From Panorpa germanica (Eukaryota; Arthropoda; Insecta; Mecoptera; Panorpidae), in the NCBI GenBank assembly GCA_963678705.1, contig OY783205.1:1116001-1180000 (forward strand): a stretch of 64,000 nt of DNA. Reading direction: 5' to 3'. Of the stretch, positions 32,803 to 45,800 are shown one piece after another. Numbering within the stretch: position 1 is the first letter of the stretch; every line of letters begins with the position of its first letter. The notes under the pieces were generated by a model. The model was not told the origin of the DNA. It saw only the letters and a list, made by a program, of their open reading frames with translations, and made no database searches. Position numbers and translations under genes: made by a program.

Positions 32803-32979
32803 TTATAATTTGGTCGATTTTTTTCTGGTGGAAATAGTGTACAGAATAAGGCCCTTTAAATGCGATGAACGACTAAACATTTTATTACATTCGTCGCAAG
32901 AAAATGGTTTTATACCTAAATGTGTGTTTTTATGTCGTTTCAAATCTTGTGATTGAATAAAAGTTCTACTACAAAAGGC
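32803..32979 (-). pseudogene. C2H2 zinc-finger relic
   Basis: The minus strand encodes FCSRTFIQSQDLKRHKNTH, then the linker LGIKPF, then CDECNKMFSRSSHLK. The first finger lacks its first cysteine and the second lacks both histidines, followed by a stop at 32803-32805. It sits 200 bp beyond the LTR element. It may be a fragment of the same kind of gene as copies A and C, whose second finger is also cut, but no direct match was seen. Confidence 0.6.
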
Positions 32980-34027
32980 CCTTAAGCCCTTAGATTCGGT
33001 TGTAATTCTTGGTTACAGTTTTTTACTATACGAAGCTTATTATTTATTTTTATATACACATAAGCTTATCGTAAATGTTGTTTAATAAAACATCTGAATC
33101 GGTAGATATAAAATAGATATTCCTGTTCACCAGTAATCCAAATGAAATCTCGTCACAATTAATAGGCGGCTCAGACAAATACTGGCTCTCAATTTAAATA
33201 TTGCTCATCTATTAAATGTAAATTAATTATTAAACGCATTCAAATCAAACATCAAAGCTTTTATTAATTCAACTATATCTAAATCTATATCCAATTAATT
33301 TGTATTTAACTAGTTTCATGTAATCATTTGTGGACAAATAAAGGTATATTTTAAATAATAGAAGATATCCGTTTTTTTTATTCGTGGAAACCAAATCCAC
33401 TGTGTTCTGAGATCGCTTAATTCACACTTCGCTACATTTTTTAATAATTATTATATAATAAGTCGTTCATTACCATATTATTTGGGTTAGCTAATTGTAG
33501 CGGGCTGGTCCGAAAACGAAATCTGACGGAATAAAAAAAATTGTTAGTTTTAATTGTATTTTTGGTGTTTGTACTGCAACAATAAGAATAAACAATGGAC
33601 TTGTGAACTCTTTTTTACTTTAGCTCACGTTATCAATACATTTTATAGAATTTAAGTTATGGGTCACAAGCCCATTATAGATACACAAAAATATTTTGAT
33701 TTTATATTGCGCCTGGAATATATGCTATCTATATAACTTTTAGAATAAATTTGACCTATTTGTTATCTTTTCTAGTATTTGACATATAATAAATAAAGAG
33801 TTATGAAACAAAAAGCGAAAACATTTTTAAAACACTTGGCTTGTTTACTCATTTTTCAGAGGTCGAATAAAATAAATGTTTGTGAAATAAATATACAGGG
33901 TGTCCCAAAATTCAACGATAAGCCGGCACCAGAAGGTGGTCCTGCTCATGATTACACAAGGAAAAAAAAAAAATTTATCCCATTTTGTTTAGGAATTAGA
34001 AAAAAAAAATTTTTTTTTTTCGAAAAT
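32980..34027. other. intergenic, nothing recognised
   Basis: AT-rich sequence. Near 33893-33912 a TACAGGGTGTCCCAAAATTC string resembles a motif common at insect transposon ends, but no element could be delimited. Confidence 0.4.
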
Positions 34028-34073
34028 TGAATCGTATCTTATCCCTTTTTAGCTCCTCCATCACCATGTACCA
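34028..34073 (-). repeat. short LINE fragment
   Basis: About 45 bp closely match 54647-54690 of the intact LINE (TAGCTCCTCCATCACCATGT shared), in the same orientation. Homology stops on both sides. Confidence 0.65.
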
Positions 34074-34382
34074 TGGTTGATGTTATATAAATAAGTTTAA
34101 GATTTTCTATATGAAAAGTACCATTAGAGAATAACAAATTTACATAGAGAACACGCACATAAACTCATTTATTCACTCAGATTTTATCAATCAAAAAAAC
34201 CTCTAATATTAAAAATTTTCTGATCTGAAAAGCCACACTTTTACTATATTTAAATCACCTTAGAATGGTGTCTAGAACTGTGAAGAAAACTACAACAATA
34301 ATAATGAAACTCTGAAAACATTATGCATTTATATTTATTTACAAAACCTTATGAGAGATCATTTATGACACACCTATTATGG

Positions 34383-34467
34383 GCGCGTTCCACTAAGCGT
34401 TCACAACGATCCTTCTGCCGTCCAAACTTGGCGGCCGTGATCGTTTTGATCGCTTAGTGGAACGCGC
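34383..34467. mobile_element. 85-bp foldback MITE
   Basis: Inverted arms of about 29 bp start GCGCGTTCCACTAAGCG and end CGCTTAGTGGAACGCGC, with a GC-rich loop. Tiny foldback elements of this kind are typically non-autonomous DNA transposon remnants. No clear target duplication was seen. Confidence 0.7.
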
Positions 34468-34483
34468 ACTAGATGATTATACC

Positions 34484-35178
34484 CAGAGATGTGCATTTTT
34501 CAAATACATATACTCAAATTGCAAATACAAAATAGTAAATACCTATTTTCTGTTTTATTTTCTTTTAAGAGTATAGAATTTTATATTTTATTTGAAAACT
34601 TTTACAAACTTGTTTCCTGTTTGGAAAATACAATTATTTTTTTTCATTTTTGTTACTTGATAGTGTTAATCAGTAAATATTATTTTTTGAATATAAACGT
34701 AAAACCCCACCAATTTTAGCACTATCTATGATCCAAAAGTATCTGCACAATTGTCTTAATATCCCCTACTACTACATTTATATATTTTCATTTATAAGTT
34801 GACATTATTTAGACATGAGTGCACTAAATGTGTTGTACTTTTAACGTACAGACTAGTGCGACATAAACATGCGACACTAATAAAACTCTTACTTTTGCTA
34901 TTTTTTAAAATTCTAGGTAGTATTTTTATGAAACAAAAATGTTTCAAAACGAAGTCGGTCTTTATCAAAGAGAATTCTCATAATTATTAAAAAAAATAAC
35001 ATTCATATTAGTAACATAAAGAGTATTCTATTTTCTGAAAAGTATTTTTAAAGTACGTATTTTGTATTTTGCATTTAACATGAAATTTATTTTTTATTTT
35101 GTATTTGAAATAGGAAAATAACAAGGTATTTGCATTTTGTATTTAAATGCGTTTGAAAAGCATTTGTGCACATCTCTG
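34484..35178. mobile_element. hAT-type MITE
   Basis: The 695-bp element has terminal inverted repeats CAGAGATGTGCA / TGCACATCTCTG and longer imperfect subterminal symmetry (CAAATACAAAAT / ATTTTGTATTT). It is flanked by 8-bp duplications ATTATACC (34476-34483) and AATATACC (35179-35186), 7 of 8 identical. The CAGAG-type ends and 8-bp duplication fit hAT. There is no transposase. Confidence 0.85.
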
Positions 35179-35365
35179 AATATACCTAAATAGGAAATAT
35201 ATAATATTACAAAGTGCTACTTACTAACTTTGTCTTTTGCCATTGCAAGAATGCAGGCTTCCTAAGTAATTAAAAAAAACGTAATGTATAAAAGTAATAA
35301 AAGATTATAGTCCAAGATTCCAGTGCCTCTAGACTATTTATTTAAAAATAAATAGCGTAATACTT

Positions 35366-36631
35366 AGTTAAGAACGTACTTGATAGCTTAAAAGCGGGGC
35401 CCTTTTACATGAGTAGCGGCAACCCAGTAAACAATTTGGTGAAGTGTCCTATTTGGTGAAGTTCGAGTCACTCGTACAATTCTATTCTAACGCTTTACAA
35501 GTTCTCTACCTGTCACAGATTTTGTGTTAGTTTTTCTTAATAATATTCTTTCTTTTTCCAACATCATTCATTAAGTATTTCTGTTTCTTTCCCACATGGA
35601 TATATTTTTTTTAAATTCACATTCATTTCATTTATTCTGTAAATGCAAGTTTATTTAATAAAAGTGAGAGAGAAACGAGATGCGTTAGACAAGTAAAATA
35701 TATTTTTCACCGTTACACTTGTATACTTGTATAATATTTCGTTCTGTACAGATGTTTAAAGTATATGCTATCCTTTTTCAACAAACATTTCTTTAACGGT
35801 AATAGACAGACGCTATCTCCCTCAATCCCCGAATAGAATGTATATAAACGAAGATAGTACTTAGCGATGGTAAGACAGAGGTTTTAAACCTAACACAGAC
35901 CTGCCGATCGTGGATTTTTGAATCACCAAAACAATGTAAAAAACGAATATAACGAGTATTGTTGAAGATGAATAATATTCATTAAAAAAATCACGATCCG
36001 TACTAAAGATTACATCTATTTATTTCTTCATTTAAATATTTATATTTTGCAGACATTAAAATGTAGAATTCAATTAAGTTTTATACCCCTGCTAGTAGCA
36101 AGTTTATAACTCCGGTCATAAATCATAAACCGACTCCGCTTTTAATTCAGCAGTGAACCGTCGTTGCAATGTCTGTAGCTCATAAAAAGGACCTTTCCTA
36201 TGAACGACTGAATAGAAAACGAACACGTTCCAGACAAAAAATTCATGATATGTAATAGAAATTAAGTAGAATTTACTCCAAAATGTTTACTGGGAAAAGA
36301 TACGGAAAAATCTCACTCACGTGCAAGTATGATGGCTGGTTTATCGGTAGCATCGGTAGTTAACTTTAATTCAAAATCTATTGACCAACAGCCGTCTTTT
36401 TTATCTAATTTTTATAAGAGCTTTAAAGTGTCTGGCGGAAGTTAGGGCCAATGTAAGGGGTCTGGCAATAGTGGAAGTTAGTTTATAACTATTTTTATAC
36501 TTCTATTCTATAACATTTCTGTAAAATATATATAAAAGCCTGCCGTCATACTTTTACGTGGATGAATGAGCTGTTTGCACCTGTAAAAGAGCCCCGCTTT
36601 CAAGCGAGCAATTACGCATACGTTCTTAACT
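35366..36631. mobile_element. outer TIR element hosting a nested element
   Basis: Ends AGTTAAGAACGTA (35366) and TACGTTCTTAACT-like (to 36631) are inverted. Inner matches AAAGCGGGGCCCTTTTACA and TGTAAAAGAGCCCCGCTTT extend the symmetry to about 45 bp. A second TIR element (35423-36294) lies inside it. The superfamily was not assigned. Confidence 0.6.
35423..36294. mobile_element. CCCAGTAAACA TIR element, copy 1
   Basis: An 872-bp element with ends CCCAGTAAACA and TGTTTACTGGG; inverted similarity continues (ATTTGG / CCAAAA). A second copy of the same element is at 38767-39607, so the boundaries are supported by two independent insertions. No coding sequence was found. Confidence 0.8.
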
Positions 36632-36879
36632 ACATATTTCTTAATTTATTCTCAAAATTTTAAGGGTTCTGGATCTTACTCCGTGATGTATTTTCTCCAA
36701 ATTTTCTAAAGATGTAAATGTTCCTTATGAAGGCCTAGTAATTTCTTTTTTATTGTTTTTTACATCTTTTGCGTGACAGCTAAGAAAACAGCTCGCACGC
36801 GAAAAAATTGATTGTATTCAAAAACTATTGCCCTTAACGATACTTTAATGGTAGGCCTGTCGTAAGTGTTCCATCCATT

Positions 36880-39800
36880 TTATTCAGGATTAGGGTTTAG
36901 AACTTCGCTCAATTTGAAATTCTCTGTCGATGCACGACTGGAACTCGACCTGTTGGAGGATACTGACGCTATAGAGGTCGCTACTGAAGCATCCTTGAGT
37001 CCTTTGATTCTATTGACATAACTTATTATAAATATTTAAAATATTGCAACTTTTTACTTGAATTTACTTCAATACTTACTTCTCTTTTAACATTTTTCTT
37101 ATTTTTGGCTTCCACACGAATATAATAAATATCAGTACACCATGTAAGGCGTTGATATTGTCAACAAATATCCAGTACCAGTTCGGCCCATCGATGAGGT
37201 AGTTAAATATTTCCAAGGTCCAAGACACCCCCATTATAAGGAACAATTTCACGTATAGCCAAAATCTGTCATTCGAAATTTCTCCATTTTAATTGCGTTT
37301 CTTTTGTTTAAAATTGCCGTATAAATATATTTAATAACTTATTGAGGACAAGAAATATATTTCTAGGTGGGCGAACGTCCATTAATTTCAATGGAACCAA
37401 TGGGCTTGTGTCCTATATCTTAATTTCTATAAAAGAGTGTAAATATTGATGATGTGTGTATATATTGGTTACTAGAACCTCAAATGTTCAATTATTTTTT
37501 AATAACACCTTATATGTTAAGAGATATTAACAATTAAAAAAGTCATTTTGTCTCTTTAATTATTAAAGGGATTCAACGTTATACAACATACCAAATGCAT
37601 GTGACATCACAACCGCTAGTTGCTATCTCTTTTATACAACACAGCGTAAAAGAGATATATTCTTGACAGAACTCTGACAAGTTTACAGGTTACCAACCTT
37701 ACAGCTCATAAATCTCTGCTATCTGTATTTATATACCAAATTATAAAATATTATTTACAGCTATTTGAAGGAACAATAAAATTCCAATATTATGTCTGCC
37801 TTAGCAGGGTTAAATAAAATAAAAACTTATTATTCTTTGACATGACTTGATTATTTCGACTATCAACACATACAAAACATTACCATAGCAGTGACCTACC
37901 CAACAAATGGCCGACCATCTCTAGCTCTAAAACTACAATTCAAACTTTTAATTGCTATATCTCCGTCAACATTTAGATATTTAATAAAATAGATAAGCCA
38001 ATACACATTTATTAACATAAATTTCAATCAACAATGGGGTTGTGTCCTCATTTTTTAGTGGTCGATTATTCAATTGTTGATTGAAATTGATGTTAATAAA
38101 TGTGTATTGGCGTGTCTATTTTATTAAATATCTAAATATTGCCGGAGATATAGCAACTAAAAGTTTGAATTGTAGTTTCAGCGCTAGAAATGGTCGGCCA
38201 TATTTATATGACGTGAAATGCATTTAATGTCAGTTATTTGTTGAGTAGGTCAGTGCTGTGGTAATTTTCTGTAGCTGTTGGTAGTTAAATAATCAAGTCA
38301 AATCAAAGAATAATAAGTTTTTATTTTATTTAACACTGCTAAGGCAGACATAGCATTGAAATTTGATTGTTCCTTGAAATAGCTGTAAATAATATTTGAT
38401 ATTTTGATATATAAATACATATAGCAGAGATTTATGATCTGCAAGGTTGGTAACCTTACACAAGGATTGTGATGTCACATGCATTTGGAATGTGTACAAC
38501 GTTGAATCCCTTTAATAACTAAAGGGACAAAATGACTTTTTTAATTGTTAATATCTCTTAACATATAAGGAGTTATTAAAAAATAATTGAACATTTGAGG
38601 TTCTAGTAACCCACTTTATCAAAATATAGTACACTTTTATAGAAATTAAGACATAGAACACAAGTCCATTGAAAAATCGATCACTAAAATAAGAGGACAC
38701 AAGCCCATTGCTTCGGTTTACGAACTTAGCCAAAGAATGATTTAAGTTCGCTAATTGAGGTACCATTCCCAGTAAACAATTTGGTGAAGTGCCCTATTTG
38801 GTGAAGTTCGAGTCACTCGTACAATTCTATTCTAACGCTTTACAAGTTCTCTACCTGTCACAGATTTTGTGTTAGTTTTTCATAATAATATTCTTTCTTT
38901 TTCCAACATCATTCATTAAGTATTTCTGTTTCTTTCCCACATGGATATATTTTTTTTAAGTTCACTTCCATCTCATTTATTCCAAAGTGAGAGAGAAACG
39001 AGATGCGGTTAGACAAGTAAAATATATTTTTCACTGTTACACTTGTATACTTGTATAGTATTTTGTTCAGTACAGTATGCTTAAAGTATATGCTATCCTT
39101 TTTCAACAAATATTTTTTTAATGCTAATAGACAGACGGTATCTCCCTCAATCCCCGAATATAATGTACTTAAACGAAGATAGTATCTAGCGATGGTAAGA
39201 CAGAGGTTTTAAACCTAACGCAGACCTGCCGATAGTGGATTTTTGAATCACCAAAACAATGTAAAAAAGTAATATAACGAGTATTGTTGAAGATGAATAA
39301 TATTCATTAAAAAAATCACGATCCGTACTAAAGATTACATCTATTTATATTTATACTTTGCAGACTTTAAAAAGTAGAATTCCATTAAGTTTTATACCCC
39401 TGCTAGTATCAAGTTTATAACTCCGGTCATAAATCATAAACCGACTCCGCTTTTAATTCAGCAGTGAACCGTCGTTGCGATCTCTGTAGCTAATAAAAAG
39501 AGCCTTTCCTATGAACGACTGAATAGAAAACGAACACGTTCCAGACAAAAAACTCATGATATGTAATAGAAATTTAGTAGAATTTACTCCAAAATGTTTA
39601 CTGGGTTGGTACCATAAATAAACTATTAAAGCAATACCTTTGTTTGTCGCTTTCAGCGGGACAGTGTTTAGCGTTGCCATCTCTTCGAAGCATTCCTGTA
39701 CTACGCGAATTGGCGTATATTTTAAACGCAGTAGCAGAGAAAAAGAAGATATTTATCAAAGACAGCACTATAAGGGGTCCATAGAAATACGCCATTAGAG

Positions 39801-42800
39801 CAGATTCTAAAAAGTAATTAATTTAGTAATACGAATTATTACAATTAGGACTATTAGATTATTCCTTGTACTCACTTTGAATCCAGCACGTGTCTTCATA
39901 CCCAATGTTAGACTTGTAACGTTGAGGCAATTCGCCGTAATAATTTAAAATCGCCATAGTGATCGTTACTATAGAAGTACAACCGAAAGTGTAAGTGCAG
40001 AAATAAATAAACTTCTTTCTTTCAGGAGTCAACTTTTTGCCCTGGTAGCCTCGGAAACCACTAAAATTTAATTTGTATTAGAAATAAAAAGAGTGGGAAT
40101 GAGACGAGTGGAGGGAAACACTTGCAATACGAGTTCTTTTAAGGCTAGATATATTGCTAGAATAATTACTGTTTTTAATAACGCAATCTCTTACAACAAA
40201 TTATGAAATATAGTCCAAATTACGATAGTTCGGCGGTGACTTATACTTAAAAGAGGTTATAAGAGCGGTATAAATCTATAATACGATAATGAATTTTATC
40301 TCATTCGTTTCTATACACATTATAGAAAAATAAGTGAGTCACTGTTTTTTAGTTGTATCGGCAGTTTATACCCCACAACTTGTTTTAAGAATGAGTCGCC
40401 GTCGAACTCTCGTAATTTGAACTATTGCATAGTTTCTTTTGTTTTGTTAATGTTATTGCTGCAGTTCTCGTTTTATTGCCCGTATTTTTCTAGTCTTCTT
40501 GTACGTCAATGTTACATTCGTTTAGACTACGTTTCCTTTATTCCAATCTACATTTCTCTTTCTTATGTGCAGATTCCGCCTGTACCTTGTGGAAGATATT
40601 CTTTTTCGTTTTTATAAATCTTTCTCTTCTCTCAAAGCCTCCATCACTGTTACTGTGATCCAAATATTAATTATCTTCCTTCTTTTAGTTTTCCTCCTTT
40701 GCTTTCTTCCACTAACTTGCTCCGTTCCTCTTTCCCCCTCTCATCCATTCATACATCTCTCCTTTCTTCGTGCTCTTTTCCACATCCTTTCTCCTACACT
40801 TCATGTACACGTCTTTCCTTCCTCCTCCACTTTCTATTAGTATTCACCTGTTAGTGGAATCTAGGTTAACTTGACAATGTTTGTATCATATCTTTTGTGT
40901 ATGTCTAGCAGCGACAAAATAAGCCGGTGACACCAACAAAAGCCATAAATACATTAAAGCATATTAGTTCTAATAGAATTCACGGTTACTTCATTGACAT
41001 TAAACATATAAAATATTTAGCGAACTTGAATTCGTATTGAGTTCATTAAGAATTAAAAGAACGAAATTAAATTAAGAACGAATATTTCATTTCATGGATT
41101 ACTGGGCTATTCTCTAAATTTGTAGTAATTCTTATTTTTATATTCTTAAAATCTTACACATGTATTTTCACACCCTGGAAATTAGCGCCGGTCGTAAATC
41201 AATTGAATGCTCATGCGCAGTAAACCATTTTTGGACTGACAGCCAGCTTGCGTTAGGATAAATATATGTAATACAAAGTAATCATTACTATAACACCCGA
41301 GCTAGAAAAGTCGTAAAAGAATGTGATTAATAAGTGTATATTGTGAACGGAAACCAAGTCAAAGGTTAAAGCAATTAAAATGTGTGAAACTTTAAACCAC
41401 TGATTGAATACGTGAGGGAATGTGCATACCGAAATTAACTAAACGCATTCTCGAAAGTAATAAAAATAAACCAATTAAATCTAGCTGAAAACTAATGTAG
41501 GACTGAGTATATAATAACTAGAACTTAAGATGGTTTGTTCATTCTATGTTCTGTATTTGTAAAGTAAATACCAACGTTTATATTGTAACCTTATTGTATT
41601 ATTATCATCGTTATTATTTTATTAAATGAATGTATTAAACAAATTATGTGATTCTTTATCATCCTGACAAGAAACTAAGATATTGCATAGTTGAATATTA
41701 ATTGAATTGACATTTGCCCTAAATTAAATAAGAGTACCTTGATTCCACGTCAGATTAGCGGATTGGGTATTGTTTTCCACATCAGAATTGGGATGGTACT
41801 CTTGTTTTCCACATATATGTGAAGTTAAAGTGTTTTCCTAAAATCCTGCTTCGATTGATAGCACAAAAAAGCACGTCTAAACGACCTAGCAAGTTGACCA
41901 CAACTTTTTTTCGAATGATTGCAGACATAACCAAATATCGGGCTGTCTTACCAATGTGTTAGCACTGTTGTCACATCACTAATACTGTTCGATTCACCTC
42001 TTGAGTTAATCTCGATAATGATATGGTCAATAACTTTTATTTTTTTTATGAAGTCTGTGTCTTAGATATTTATAATAAATTAAATTTTCATGAAGTACGT
42101 TTGGAATTGCAATAAAAGAATTCTCATACAAATTTGTATTCTCCATACAGTATTAAAATTACACAATTTTAATTTCGTTTTTTATACAAACGCAAACGGT
42201 TTGTATAATTTGTATTTAGTCAAAGAATAATTAAGCAAAGTTTTAATAAAATCTTGCATTAAATGCAACCTGCACAAACAACAATCTGAATGAAATTTTA
42301 TAGAAATTAATCAAAATATTTACCTAAAAGTCCACCAGATGTCATAGCTGATAAGATTAAGCCAGAAGAGACTAAGAATTAAGGAATAGTAGATAATGTA
42401 CCCTACAAAGAACATGTTTAATATTTGTTGTGTTTATACCATTTATTTATTGTATTCCATTATTTCTATATTTACCTATTACCACACATGGTATGCCTCG
42501 GATCTCTCCAAGTTTAGCGATAATCAGCGACATGTATGAAATAGCCAAACTAGAAACGTAGCACATAAGCAATTTTCCGTGGAGGGTTCGAAGCTCGGGT
42601 AAAATAATATAAACAATAAGGGTAACTATCAGAAAAGGTAAACTCAGAATCATTCCTAAAACAAGTAATAATTAGTTTACGCATAAGTAATTAAGCAACA
42701 TTTTGTTCTTTAACCTATTAAAAACATGTAGGTTTGTTTGTAATACTGACTTACCAGTAGAGTGTATAATGTGTTGCATACTCTCCAGCACGTGTTCCTC

Positions 42801-45800
42801 TTCTTTTTGACAGTGTAGAATAATCAATGAGTTATTAGAATCAATAAAGTTATCAATGCAATAATTTGAAGCGTTATATTTGTCATTATCGATATAGAGT
42901 GAACCATCCTAAAATCATTGTATAAGATATGATCTCTATAGCATTACAAATGTGTGTTTCAACGTTAAAGATTTTTTGTTTAATGTTATTCTGGTGGTAT
43001 AATTATATTAGTAAGGCGTAATAACATTAAACTTAAATTATATGCATTGCCGTGTACTCAAACGTAGTTTTATGAACTGAACTAGAAATCAGACAATATT
43101 TACATCATAATTGAATTAAGGGTTTTAATTTTTTGGTGGTGTGAAATATGTAAGCGGTTTTGGATGATCTAGTTTTACACAGAAAACCATTTGAGTATAT
43201 AAATTGAATTTAAACCATTGAAGTTCAACGTTGAACATCGGAAATAAAACCCGACTTAATCCGAATGCTTTCCGTTTGTTAAAATAAATATACGGTGAAA
43301 GAGAGAGATCTGCAAGCTAATGCATACCAATGTATATACGTTTGTTGAAAAGGTATAGCAGGGGAAGATGAGGGAATGGTGGTCAGTGGGTAATGCCGGT
43401 CACATCGAAATCTAAAACTTCCAAAAACATTTCGCTAACGATAGTAGTACCGCCGTCTAGTATACGCCTGAATATACTTATTTACCAATCACCGACATTT
43501 TACATCGCGCGCAGTGAGTTGGGACAGCTATGTTAAAAATTCGATGAAAGTAAGGTTGAAGTCATTTATACCAATCAATATTTTACTAAATGTCAATTTT
43601 TACCCAGATATTAGTGTATCATATGGGTTTGTTGAATTTCTTGAAAGTTTTTTATGTTTTTCGTAATCAGCCAAAAAACCATTATTGATTTTTGGGTAAC
43701 TTATTCTTAGAGGGTAATAGCGGTCACTGAATCTATGCGATTATTGAGAGAGCAAAGGAAGAGTTCTTAGGCGTCTTGATCGGTAGGTAATTTTCATAGT
43801 CCTGGGGCGCTATTCCTGAGTTAAATCGAATTGTAAACTCTTCTTCTTTCCGTAAAAATCACTCGATTTACTCAAAAGTGGTATTCCTGAAAATTTTACG
43901 AAAATTTACGAGTAGAGAAATCGAGCAAAAAGGAGAACATTTGCACGTTGACTATTTAGCTTGCGAATGTACGATCGAACGTAAATTTTAGTGATTTTTA
44001 TTAGTTATCACTGTTTCAGGCAAGAGTATTTAGTGAAATTTGTGTTGCTTGTTCTATTTTTCTGATGTCAATTTTTTTATTTTTTGAAGTGTCCAAAAAA
44101 TAAATATTTGTTGAAGTTAACCTAAAATTTTTCTATTACTTTTTATTGCGCTTTATATTAATTTAATAAAAATGACATCTCTAAGAAGTATGGCTTTAAA
44201 TAATTTAGCTACGCTTAAAAAAACGAAGTTAAATTATATGGAAAATGAAATACAGTTAAGAAAATACAACCATTAGAATCAGAAACTAGACGTAGCCAAA
44301 ACACTTAATTAATAGATCTTATTTATAATAGAATATACTGTTTATTTATTAATAAAATTAGAAATAGTATATTGTGTTTATTCTTAAATATTCTTATTAA
44401 AATAAGTGCTGTTTTTTTAATCTATCGTAATATAACAAATATAATGTATTCTAATATTCTATTAATGCATATAATTTTCAAAATTCAATTGTGAAATGAT
44501 TAAAAGTTCTATAAAATTAATAAATAGGAGAATATATAAATTATTATGCAAACTCTGTATTCAATATTAAATTTGTACTATACTAAGAGAAATGCTTCTT
44601 ATAAAACCAGATAATGATATCCTAATGATAACTTACAAAAAATATTTAAATTAATTTAAATTTCCCGCATTTTGCTGGTCTACAAAACGTTCTACACAAT
44701 ATATTCAATCGAATGGAGAATGTTAGTTTCGATTGTAATCAGGAATAGTGTTTACAATTGTGATCAAATCTTACTTCACTCGTTTCGATCGAATCTGTTC
44801 GAACATTGCTCGCAAATTTCAGGAATAGGGCCCCAAGTATAAAAATAATAATAACATGTTTGGGTTTATTATAAAAAATAATGTTTCGGTTAATTTTGGT
44901 GAAAATATAAAAAATAAAGAACATGTATGTTTAAAATTAAAAAAAAGTTATTTTATTTTATTAATTAGTTCATTTTAGAAATAAAGCAGTGTTAATTTAT
45001 TACCAAAACATATCTTAACTATAATGCTACAAATGGTAATGGCAATAGCGAAGGGTTTTGAAAAACGTTTGAAAAATAACAAACGCTTAATAGATTGATA
45101 ATGTGTACCGTATTTACCTAAAGTCCACTAAATAAGCTATGTCAAAAGTAAGTTACTTTTACCCTAAGTCCTTAAAATAAGAAAATATTTCAATTACTGC
45201 TAAAGTAACCGCCATTCCCACATCTTCACCTATACATTCTGAAATCTTATTAAATGCAAATATAAAGTGTGCAGACAAAATCTTTACTCGAAAGAAAGAA
45301 CTCAAAGTGAAGTCTAAAAAAGAGAGAAGTGGCGACCATAGTGGGTATCCAAAAATTACGTCGCACAAATTCCATAATTCCTTAATAAAAAAAAAGTTCA
45401 TTATAAGATTGTATTTAGATTAACTTGTAAATTAAAGATATTAAATTAAAGCCAGTATTTATCTTTGGTTCAGACTGATTTACAACCAGTCAAGTTACGT
45501 CAAAGCAAGATCACCAACGTGTAGACTCTTGAGTTTGTTCCAATATAAATAATAAAATATATTACCTTATACAAATTATAATAATTAGAATCATTGGCGA
45601 GTCTAAGTCCTGTTGCATTCCGACATGGAACACCAAAAACGGCATGGAAGGAATCAAAAGCGCCTACTATAGGTTCACCTTGGAAGTCGTACACCTTTTC
45701 CCTTAATTTAAGTTCACTATCCACGCAGATCCCATTGGAAGAGAAGGCTTGCTTCTCTGGGCAACATTTCCGATAGCAGGTCTTCAGCTCACAAAGACAA

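Noticed and set aside
40417-40840. Two hydrophobic plus-strand ORFs
   Set aside because: They lie in a GPCR intron in a pyrimidine-rich stretch; possibly an old LINE relic, but no motif could be confirmed.
43359-43760. A possible DNA-transposon piece with GGTAATGCCGGTCAC and GGTAATAGCGGTCAC strings
   Set aside because: The two short similar strings are suggestive, but no ends or coding sequence could be delimited.
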